A DNA stretch of 7,470 nt, taken from assembly GCA_937930495.1 (NCBI GenBank), contig CALGKL010000340.1:1-7470 (forward strand). Reading direction: 5' to 3'. This DNA comes from an uncultured Gloeocapsa sp. Its GTDB lineage: Bacteria > Cyanobacteriota > Cyanobacteriia > Cyanobacteriales > Gloeocapsaceae. Made by a program: the position numbers and the translations under genes. Positions 1-5,506 of the stretch are shown here, piece after piece; the first letter of the stretch is position 1, and each line of letters begins with the position of its first letter. The notes beneath the pieces were generated by a model, which did not search any database, had not been told where the DNA came from, and saw only the letters and a list, made by a program, of their open reading frames with translations.

Positions 1-907
1 TATGTCCTGGATAAAGAGTTTTTCTCGGTTTGGTTAAAGTTTCGTTAGGATTAATATATAGTTCTCCCGATTGAGCGGGAAAAACCAGATAATCTGGGGA
101 GTTATTACCAGTTTGTTTACTGATATTAGGAATAATAGGAAATTCTACCTGATAGAGAACTTTTGTTGCCGTACTTTGGTCTCCTTTGGGAATAACATTA
201 ATATACCAATCGGATTGAGCACTATCTGGATATAACCTTAATTCTGCTTCTACATTAACTTGGTCTTTTGAATCAGGAATAGGGACATTTGACCATTGAA
301 AATATAAAGCCCGATAATTATTATTTTCTCTTAATTGTGGTGGAGCTGTTAGTTTAGCTTGGACACTATCAATCAAAGTTTCAGCAAATTCTTCCCGATC
401 TGCTCTCGTAAAAGAAGCCCGCCAAAGGGGACGTGCTCCCAAAGCTGGTTTAATAAAGCTATGATGTTCGTTGGGATAATGGATGCTATCTAAACTTACC
501 GTTTGGGGAGTATAACTGTTACTATTTTCTCCTTGCAATAAATAAGCTATTTTATCGGTACCCAAAGCATAAAAAATGATATTTTTAAAATTAAATTGAA
601 GATAAGCAGGGTTATTTAAGCTATTAGGATTAGCGATAATTATTTTGGCTTGATTATAAAATTCCTGAGCTAAATCTGGTTGTTGAGTTAATCGATCTTT
701 AGCACTAAATAACAACATATCTGCTAAACCAAGTTTAGCTTTTTGCTCATTAGTAGCGTTGCTCCATAGTTGGGCTATATGCTCAAGTTCTTGGTCAAAT
801 ATTAGATTATTAATAGGTTGAGATTTGACGGAAAAATTAAAGACAAATAAAAGAAAAGGAACCAAAAATAACCAAAATAAATATTTTATTTGTCGAAATT
901 TTAACAT
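1..907 (-). CDS. Exported protein of unknown function, N-terminal part (runs off left edge)
   Basis: An uninterrupted minus-strand frame of 302 codons starts at ATG 907-905 and is still open at base 2, so only the N-terminal part is present. An in-frame TAA at 925-923 lies just upstream with no ATG between, which fixes the start. Residues 1-30 look like a Sec signal peptide: basic K3, R5 and K8, a strongly hydrophobic stretch at about 9-25, then a polar region ending near S29-Q30. No lipobox cysteine is seen. Residues 35-100 look helical. Residues 195-300 alternate like beta strands and contain LYFQWSNVPIP and VEAELRLYPDS, then LVFPAQSGELYINP followed by YPG near the edge. That last pattern loosely resembles the N-terminal beta-sandwich of large glycosidase-like secreted proteins (DUF6259 type), but this is recollection and weak. 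The gene is AT-richer than its neighbours by eye. Function unknown; being a real gene is likely. Confidence 0.8.
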   Translation of the reverse strand, partial: MLKFRQIKYLFWLFLVPFLLFVFNFSVKSQPINNLIFDQELEHIAQLWSNATNEQKAKLGLADMLLFSAKDRLTQQPDLAQEFYNQAKIIIANPNSLNNPAYLQFNFKNIIFYALGTDKIAYLLQGENSNSYTPQTVSLDSIHYPNEHHSFIKPALGARPLWRASFTRADREEFAETLIDSVQAKLTAPPQLRENNNYRALYFQWSNVPIPDSKDQVNVEAELRLYPDSAQSDWYINVIPKGDQSTATKVLYQVEFPIIPNISKQTGNNSPDYLVFPAQSGELYINPNETLTKPRKTLYPGH

Positions 908-967
908 TTGCTTTAGATTGATTTAACCTATTTGCTTGAGAGAATTTTACCTTAGTAAAGCACAAAA

Positions 968-997
968 TTGACCAGAAAATCTTAAAATAAATATAAA
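968..997 (+). promoter_or_regulatory. Putative sigma-70-type promoter for rbgA
   Basis: TTGACC at 968-973 and TATAAA at 992-997 are each one mismatch from the -35 and -10 consensus and are separated by 18 bases. Transcription would start near 1003-1005. That leaves a leader of only about 11-13 bases before ATG 1016 and would place the upstream TTG at 1001 outside the transcript. The flanking DNA is very AT-rich, so chance matches are easy. No convincing promoter was found for the divergent gene at 907. Confidence 0.45.
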
Positions 998-1015
998 TAT
1001 TTGGATCAAGAAACA

Positions 1016-1858
1016 ATGTCACTAATCCAGTGGTATCCTGGACATATCGCCAAAGCCGAAAAACAACTCAAAGAACAAATCAAACAAGTTGACCTCGTCT
1101 TAGAAGTCAGAGACGCGAGAATCCCATTAGCGTCTCATCACCCGCAAATTAAGAGTTGGTTAGGGACAAAACCTAAATTATTAGTGATCAATCGTGTTGA
1201 TCTGATTGAAGAAGAAGTACGCCAACAATGGTTACACTGGTTTCGTCAACGAGGAGAAGAACCCTATTTCACCAACGGGAAAACGGGAGAAGGGGTGAGA
1301 GCGATCAGCAAAGCAGCTCAATTAGTAGGGGTAAAAGTTAATGAGAAAAGACGTAGTCGAGGTTTATTACCTCGTGCTGTCAGAGCAGTAGTCATCGGGT
1401 TTCCCAATGTCGGGAAATCAGCTTTGATTAATCGCTTACTCAACCGTAAAGTAGTAGCTAGCGCTAGAAGAGCAGGAGTAACCAGACAGTTACGTTGGGT
1501 AAGACTATCAGAAGATCTAGAATTACTAGACGCACCAGGAATTATACCCGTCAAGTTAGAAAACCAACGAGACGCGGTCAAATTGGCTATCTGTGAAGAT
1601 ATCGGGGAAGCAGCCTACGATAACCAACTCATAGCTATAACTCTAGTGGATTTGTTAGCCGAATTAGCCAGGGAAAAAGTATTGACGAGTAGATATAATC
1701 TAGCCTTAGATAGGATGACCGGAGAAGAGTATCTCGAAAAATTAGCCGTCATTCGTTATCAGGGAGAAAAAGAAAAAGCAGCTATGGCTTTATTGAATGA
1801 TTTTCGGACAGGAAACCTAGGAGCGATCAACTTAGAGTTTCCTCCCTCGAATGATTAA
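1016..1858 (+). CDS. rbgA: Ribosome biogenesis GTPase RbgA/YlqF
   Basis: This 280-residue GTPase belongs to the YlqF/RbgA family, which acts in the cytoplasm in late assembly of the 50S ribosomal subunit. The GTPase motifs are circularly permuted, as expected: G4-type NRVD at 59-62 and a G5-like segment near 86-94 come before G1 (P-loop) GFPNVGKS at 128-135, the G2 threonine T156 in AGVTRQ, and G3 DAPG at 172-175. The N-terminal IQWYPGHIAKA and EVRDARIP blocks are family hallmarks. Residues 180-280 form the C-terminal helical domain for RNA contact. ATG 1016 is preferred over the in-frame TTG at 1001, because family members begin just before QWYPGH and the likely promoter leaves no room for TTG. 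G4 has Arg where NKxD is usual. The length is normal for the family. The next gene starts 43 bases on and may be co-transcribed. Confidence 0.95.
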   Translation: MSLIQWYPGHIAKAEKQLKEQIKQVDLVLEVRDARIPLASHHPQIKSWLGTKPKLLVINRVDLIEEEVRQQWLHWFRQRGEEPYFTNGKTGEGVRAISKAAQLVGVKVNEKRRSRGLLPRAVRAVVIGFPNVGKSALINRLLNRKVVASARRAGVTRQLRWVRLSEDLELLDAPGIIPVKLENQRDAVKLAICEDIGEAAYDNQLIAITLVDLLAELAREKVLTSRYNLALDRMTGEEYLEKLAVIRYQGEKEKAAMALLNDFRTGNLGAINLEFPPSND

Positions 1859-1901
1859 TCATCTAATTCGTTAGAATAAAAAGCAATTAGATAGGGTTAA
1901 T

Positions 1902-2327
1902 ATGGCATCAATGACAGAAGTAAAACAATATTTAGCCTACTGGTTTCAGTTAGGCAAAAAATTAATCCTCAGCAAAAGCAATCGCCAGATTTTACCTCGC
2001 CAAGTTTACCAAGGCGATCGCTATTCGGCTGAATTTGAATCCTGTTGGGCTGAAATCATCGCCCATCCGGAAGAAAATGCTTATCTTGAGGGGACTTATC
2101 AAACCATTTCGGAGTTATTATCTCCCAAATGGGATATTATCCCTTGTGCTAGGTGTAATATGCCCGTTCCCATGATTAATCTCGGTTTTATTTCCCCCAA
2201 TTGTCCCTGCTCTGATATGGATAGTTGGCCCAATCAGGAATTGCCCCCACCTCACGTACCCATTAATACACGTCAATATCTAGATCAACTAACTAAACGT
2301 TTAGAAGCTAAAGATTCAGAACCTTAA
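1902..2327 (+). CDS. Conserved-looking hypothetical protein with CxxC and CxC pairs
   Basis: This 141-residue soluble protein has no signal peptide and no membrane segment, and I cannot assign a function. Residues 5-75 look mainly helical. Residues 82-103 carry two cysteine pairs, C82-x2-C85 and C101-x-C103, around a Met/Pro-rich stretch, followed by the acidic-aromatic block SDMDSWPN. Together these could bind a metal as a small zinc-ribbon-like knuckle, with a further lone cysteine at C48. The C-terminal 20 residues look like a charged helix. AGGG at 1893-1896 lies 5 bases before ATG 1902 and favours that start over ATG 1911. The gene follows rbgA in the same direction by 43 bases and may be read from its promoter. 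Its stop overlaps the stop of convergent rnz by 4 bases. It contains a HIP1 site. It looks like a cyanobacterial family, but I cannot name it. Confidence 0.85.
   Translation: MASMTEVKQYLAYWFQLGKKLILSKSNRQILPRQVYQGDRYSAEFESCWAEIIAHPEENAYLEGTYQTISELLSPKWDIIPCARCNMPVPMINLGFISPNCPCSDMDSWPNQELPPPHVPINTRQYLDQLTKRLEAKDSEP
2014..2021. repeat. HIP1 octamer GCGATCGC (1 of 5)
   Basis: The palindrome GCGATCGC lies inside the 141-residue hypothetical gene, where it is read as Gly38-Asp39-Arg40. It sits in the longer context GGCGATCGCTATTC, which recurs exactly at 5339-5352. Confidence 0.9.
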
Positions 2328-3280
2328 ACAACAGTGGTCAATTGTTCCCTGGAATTTCTGGGTATTTCATAGCTCAAAAAATCATAAGCTAGTCTAGTAT
2401 TGGGAAAAATAGCCTTAGCCTCAGCCAACAAATCATCTAGAGTCAAATCATTAGTGGGAGTATAACGAGGACTAAAATGAGTCATCAACAGTAACTTGAC
2501 TTGAGCTGCTAAAGCTACTTGAGCTGCCATAGTTGAGGTAGAGTGTAAACGTTCAAAAGCCATTTGTGCATCTCCATGAGCAAAAGTTGCCTCATGAATC
2601 AAAACATCCACCTTTTCTGCTAAGGCGATCGCCCCTTCGCAATAGATCGTATCCGTACAATAAGCCATTTTGCGTCCTATTTCTGTCGGTCCACATAACT
2701 GTTTACCGTGGATTTTGCGTCCATCAGCCAGGGTAACTATTTCTCCTCGTTTCAGGCTACCATAGATAGGACCTGGAGGTATTCCTAAAGCTTTGGCCTT
2801 TTCTGGATTAAATCTACCCGGTCGATCTTTTTCCACAATGCGATAACCATAAGCGGGTACGCGATGTTTGAGCAATTGACAACTAACGCTGAACTCTTCA
2901 TCTTCGTAAATTAGCCCACCTTTGACCGTATGAACTCTGATAGTATAGGCAAAATGAGTATGAGAATATCTCGTACAAGCATTTAAATAGGGTTCTAAAC
3001 CTTCAGGACCATAGATATCAATCTCTTGAGCGTTTCCTGCCATACCACAACTAGCTAATAAACCCATCAAACCAAAAATATGATCGCCGTGTAAATGGGT
3101 AATAAAAATCCGTCGCAGTTGGGAAACCTTTAAATCACTGCGTAATATTTGATGCTGTGTTCCTTCCCCACAATCAAATAACCACATTTCTGCTCTTTGG
3201 GGAAGACGTAAAGCCACACTAGAGACGTTGCGTGATCGCGTTGGTACTCCTGAACTAGTTCCTAAAAATGTTATTTCCAC
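2324..3280 (-). CDS. rnz: Ribonuclease Z (tRNA 3'-processing endonuclease)
   Basis: RNase Z cuts the 3' trailer from tRNA precursors next to the discriminator base, so that CCA can be added. The 318-residue protein is a complete short-form (bacterial) enzyme. The metallo-beta-lactamase zinc site is intact: HLHGDH at 62-67 (H62, H64, D66, H67), H139 in LLKHR, D210 in YCTDT, and H268 in MTHFSPRY. HEAT at 229-232 is the family's later motif. Residues 155-180, with GRFNPEKAKALGIPPGP, match the flexible arm (exosite) that binds the tRNA elbow. The start is GTG at 3280-3278 and gives the canonical N-terminus MEITFLGTSSGVPT. This GTG shares its first base with the TAG stop of the upstream gene, and no Shine-Dalgarno is apparent, so translation is probably coupled. 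It is the last gene of the purK set, and its stop overlaps that of the convergent hypothetical gene. Confidence 0.97.
   Translation of the reverse strand: MEITFLGTSSGVPTRSRNVSSVALRLPQRAEMWLFDCGEGTQHQILRSDLKVSQLRRIFITHLHGDHIFGLMGLLASCGMAGNAQEIDIYGPEGLEPYLNACTRYSHTHFAYTIRVHTVKGGLIYEDEEFSVSCQLLKHRVPAYGYRIVEKDRPGRFNPEKAKALGIPPGPIYGSLKRGEIVTLADGRKIHGKQLCGPTEIGRKMAYCTDTIYCEGAIALAEKVDVLIHEATFAHGDAQMAFERLHSTSTMAAQVALAAQVKLLLMTHFSPRYTPTNDLTLDDLLAEAKAIFPNTRLAYDFLSYEIPRNSREQLTTVV
2625..2632. repeat. HIP1 octamer GCGATCGC (2 of 5)
   Basis: This copy lies in rnz and is read on the minus strand as Ala217-Ile218-Ala219. Confidence 0.9.
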
Positions 3281-4083
3281 TATTTATCTATGTTTTTTCC
3301 TTCTATTTTAACTAGGATAGGATCTCCTAGACCTAATTTTAACCTCTCAACCGCTTTACCACCATTAACCGCAATTTCCACCCAACCCTCACTATTGATT
3401 AACCCCAATAACTCTCCCTGATTTTTCTGGCTATAGCTAGTTTGAGACTCAATGATTTTTCCTGAAACTTCCACAAACCACCTTTTCCCTTCTACCATCT
3501 GTGCGGGAATATTACTGATTAAATTACCAAAATGATCGATATCTTGAATTATTCCCCTGATTCCGTCAGCTGTTACCTGATAACCTGGAAGAGGAAGTCT
3601 AACCAAGGTTTCCACCTCAATCATCTTTCCCAACTCAGCAAAAGCTACCCCACTAGCTAAATACGCTCCTACGGGTGCAAAAATATCCCTACCGTGAAAA
3701 GTATAACTTGGTTGAAGAGTGCGCCAATAATCGCGATTGCTCAACTCTCTAGCTGCAACTATAGGAACTTGATTAAAAATACCTGTAAATATCCCGTTGT
3801 CAGGTCCAATTAAATAAGCACCATTAGCACATTCTAGGGCAATTGCTCTTCTTTGACTACCTACCCCAGGATCTACTACTGCTATATAGATAGTATCTGC
3901 AGGTAGATAGGGAAAGGCGCTCCCTAGACAAAAACTAGCTTTGCCTAAATTTTGCGGGGGTATTTCATGGGTGAGATCGATAATTGTCACATTCGGGTTA
4001 ATCCCTTTAATCACTCCTTTGAGCACGCCCACATAGACATCTTCTCCCCCAAAGTCTGTCAGTAAAGCGATTATTTTTGTCAT
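3280..4083 (-). CDS. S-adenosyl-L-methionine hydroxide adenosyltransferase (SAM hydrolase, DUF62 family)
   Basis: Enzymes of this family use water or hydroxide to split S-adenosylmethionine into adenosine and L-methionine. They are structural relatives of the bacterial fluorinase and chlorinase. The 267-residue protein carries the whole motif set: LTDFG at 8-12, VVDPGVGS at 69-76, GPDNGIF at 93-99, TFHGRDIFAP at 128-137, and IDHFGNLISNI at 182-192. D71, R78 and H130 align, with a constant offset of 3, to the Asp-Arg-His triad (68/75/127) that I recall for the Pyrococcus enzyme. The extra loop characteristic of fluorinase, expected after about residue 92, is absent, so hydrolysis rather than halogenation is expected. 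Residues 170-262 form the C-terminal beta-barrel domain. ATG 4083 gives the standard MTKIIALLTDFG start, although no strong Shine-Dalgarno is visible. It starts 17 bases after purK and overlaps rnz by one base. Confidence 0.93.
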   Translation of the reverse strand: MTKIIALLTDFGGEDVYVGVLKGVIKGINPNVTIIDLTHEIPPQNLGKASFCLGSAFPYLPADTIYIAVVDPGVGSQRRAIALECANGAYLIGPDNGIFTGIFNQVPIVAARELSNRDYWRTLQPSYTFHGRDIFAPVGAYLASGVAFAELGKMIEVETLVRLPLPGYQVTADGIRGIIQDIDHFGNLISNIPAQMVEGKRWFVEVSGKIIESQTSYSQKNQGELLGLINSEGWVEIAVNGGKAVERLKLGLGDPILVKIEGKNIDK

Positions 4084-4100
4084 ATCAATACTTAATTGAG

Positions 4101-5243
4101 TTAACCATTACTTTTCCCATACCAAATAGACTCTATTTTTTCAGCTATTAACTTTAAATCGGTTAAATCTTGATGCTGGTTGAGTAAGGTAGTGACGTGT
4201 CCAAGTTTACGTCCGGGACGAGATTCTAACTTAGCATACCAATGTACAGTAGTTTGGGGAATTGTGGCTAGTTGACGTCGTTTTTCTGCGTAATCTTTTA
4301 GTCCGTGTTCGTAACCTAGTAAATTCACCATAACCGCACCCTGACATTGTAAACGGGGATCGCCTAATGGTAACCCGGCGATCGCTCTTAAGTGCATTTC
4401 AAACTGTGAGGTTAGACAAGCGTCGATGGTATAATGTCCCGAATTATGAGTGCGTGGTGCTATTTCATTGACCAAAACTTGGTTATCTTCGGTTAAAAAT
4501 AACTCTAGGCCAATAATTCCCTTGAATTCGAGTTTTTCTAACACAGTTCGCGCGATCGCTTCTACCTCTGCACTAACAGTAGCAGCAATAGCGGCGGGTG
4601 CATAGACACGACGACAGATTTGCTCTTGTTGTTGAGTTTCCACTACACTGTAGATAGCTATTTCGCCTCGACTATTACGCGCAGCCATCACTGCTAATTC
4701 TTTACTAAAGGGAATGTAACTTTCTAATAACATTTCCCTTGTGCCTAATTTTTGCCAAGTCGTCTCTAACTCTTGCTGAGTCCTAATAATAAACGTTCCC
4801 TGTCCATCATAACCGTGACGTCGCGCTTTTAAAACCACAGGAAATCTTTCTACAGCCTTAATATCCTCTATACTAGTTAGATTTTTGAACTCTGGAATTG
4901 GTAACCCGATTTGCTGGAGATAACATCTCTGCTCATATTTGTCTAATAAAGGTGCTAAACTAGTCAGACCTGGAGAAAAATTAACACCAAGACTAGCTAG
5001 AGATTGTAACCCTTGTAAGTTAACAAACTCATTTTCAAAGGTGATTACCTCAGCTAGACTAGCTAATTTAGCTGTAGTCATGACGTCATCTATAGCCCCT
5101 AAAACTACTTTTGTCCCCGCAAGAGCAGCAGGATCATCTGGATTTGGGGTTTGGACAATTAATTCTAAACCTAATTTGGCCGCCGCAGGTAGCATCATCG
5201 AGGCTAATTGCCCACCTCCGATCACGCCTACTCTTTTAATCAT
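4101..5243 (-). CDS. purK: N5-carboxyaminoimidazole ribonucleotide synthase (PurK)
   Basis: PurK is the ATP-grasp ligase that makes N5-CAIR from aminoimidazole ribonucleotide, bicarbonate and ATP in de novo purine synthesis. PurE then converts the product, and no purE is present here. The 380-residue length is typical. The motifs appear in order: GGGQLA at 9-14 in the N-terminal Rossmann-like domain; TFENEFV at 68-74; KARRHGYDGQGT at 139-150, the glycine-rich ATP loop; ESYIPFSKELAV at 174-185; the metal and substrate block NEIAPRTHNSGHYTIDA at 259-275; SQFEMHLRAIAGLPLG at 279-294; and the C-terminal signature HWYAKLESRPGRKLGHVT at 334-351. ATG 5243 puts GGGQLA at the expected distance from the N-terminus. 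It is the first gene of a three-gene minus-strand set with the SAM hydrolase and rnz, and is divergent from the kinase pair across 57 bases. It holds two HIP1 sites. Confidence 0.97.
   Translation of the reverse strand: MIKRVGVIGGGQLASMMLPAAAKLGLELIVQTPNPDDPAALAGTKVVLGAIDDVMTTAKLASLAEVITFENEFVNLQGLQSLASLGVNFSPGLTSLAPLLDKYEQRCYLQQIGLPIPEFKNLTSIEDIKAVERFPVVLKARRHGYDGQGTFIIRTQQELETTWQKLGTREMLLESYIPFSKELAVMAARNSRGEIAIYSVVETQQQEQICRRVYAPAAIAATVSAEVEAIARTVLEKLEFKGIIGLELFLTEDNQVLVNEIAPRTHNSGHYTIDACLTSQFEMHLRAIAGLPLGDPRLQCQGAVMVNLLGYEHGLKDYAEKRRQLATIPQTTVHWYAKLESRPGRKLGHVTTLLNQHQDLTDLKLIAEKIESIWYGKSNG
4378..4385. repeat. HIP1 octamer GCGATCGC (3 of 5)
   Basis: This copy lies in purK at codons 287-289 (Ala-Ile-Ala) in the conserved RAIAGLPLG block. 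Confidence 0.9.
4552..4559. repeat. HIP1 octamer GCGATCGC (4 of 5)
   Basis: This is a second copy in purK, at codons 229-231 (Ala-Ile-Ala), only 174 bases from the first. It is flanked by an extra CG, giving CGCGATCGC. Confidence 0.9.
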
Positions 5244-5254
5244 AATTTTTTCGC

Positions 5255-5260
5255 TATAAT
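5255..5260 (+). promoter_or_regulatory. Possible -10 element for the small-protein/kinase pair
   Basis: A perfect TATAAT lies 40 bases before ATG 5301, inside the 57-base purK/kinase divergent gap. Transcription would start near 5267, with a leader of about 34 bases. The hexamer 17 bases upstream (TCTTTT) is a poor -35 match, so this may need an activator or may be a chance match. On the other strand, TAAAAT (5280-5275) is a weak candidate -10 for purK. The two promoters would then overlap. Confidence 0.35.
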
Positions 5261-5300
5261 CTAACCAGGATCTCTATTTTAGCCCAACCTGGGTCAGACT

Positions 5301-5504
5301 ATGAAACCTGCTCGAGTGATAGTTGCTAGTTTACTCTTGGCGATCGCTATTCCGGCTACTTTACTAACGATAATGGAAATATCAGGTTTGACAGTAGCAG
5401 CGGAAAGTCAATGGTTAAATTTACCGGTGTTCATGACTGTGGCTTTAACAACTCTGACTATCAGCTTTTTATTAATGCGTCAACCCAAAAACCATAGTAG
5501 CTGA
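5301..5504 (+). CDS. Small membrane protein with two predicted transmembrane segments
   Basis: This 67-residue protein has no recognised family. Residues 6-27 are hydrophobic (VIVASLLLAIAIPATLLTIM) and so are residues 42-59 (the PVFMTVALTTLTISFLLM stretch). A short polar loop of about 14 residues with an acidic Glu and a Trp (AAESQWLN) separates them. The N-terminus (MKPAR) and C-terminal tail (MRQPKNHSS) are basic, so by the positive-inside rule both ends should face the cytoplasm, forming a hairpin in the membrane. The first segment could also be read as a signal peptide with an AxA-like site, but the second segment argues for a two-pass protein. ATG 5301 follows a weak GGGTC. The stop TGA is 2 bases before the kinase ATG, so the two are almost certainly co-transcribed and probably translationally coupled. 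A role as a membrane partner of the kinase is inference. Confidence 0.75.
   Translation: MKPARVIVASLLLAIAIPATLLTIMEISGLTVAAESQWLNLPVFMTVALTTLTISFLLMRQPKNHSS
5340..5347. repeat. HIP1 octamer GCGATCGC (5 of 5)
   Basis: This copy lies in the first membrane segment of the 67-residue protein and is read as Ala14-Ile15-Ala16. It shares the 14-base context GGCGATCGCTATTC with the copy at 2014. Confidence 0.9.
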
Positions 5505-5506
5505 TT

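Noticed and set aside
1001..1015. TTG start for rbgA giving five extra residues
   Set aside because: The family N-terminus begins at MSLIQWYPGH, and the probable transcription start lies at or after this TTG.
837..1022. 61-codon minus-strand open frame starting near 1022
   Set aside because: It overlaps the signal-peptide end of the 907 gene in another frame, spans the rbgA promoter and start, and has low-complexity AT-driven composition.
1458..1467. Ten-base palindrome CTAGCGCTAG
   Set aside because: It lies in the middle of the rbgA coding region in a normal run of codons and has no second copy nearby, so it is probably chance.
1318..1581. 87-codon minus-strand open frame inside rbgA
   Set aside because: It is antisense to the conserved GTPase motifs, has no start context, and is best explained as a shadow.
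1862..1875. TCTAA-TTCG-TTAGA hairpin after rbgA
   Set aside because: It is only five base pairs, mostly A-T, with no T-run on either strand, so it is not credible as a terminator despite the TTCG loop.
3280..4083. Fluorinase or chlorinase activity for the SAM-cleaving enzyme
   Set aside because: The Asp-Arg-His triad of the hydroxide transferases is present and the extra fluorinase loop is absent, so a halogenase is unlikely.
4939..5259. 106-codon plus-strand open frame opposite the start of purK
   Set aside because: It is antisense to conserved PurK residues and has no Shine-Dalgarno. It runs into the divergent promoter region.
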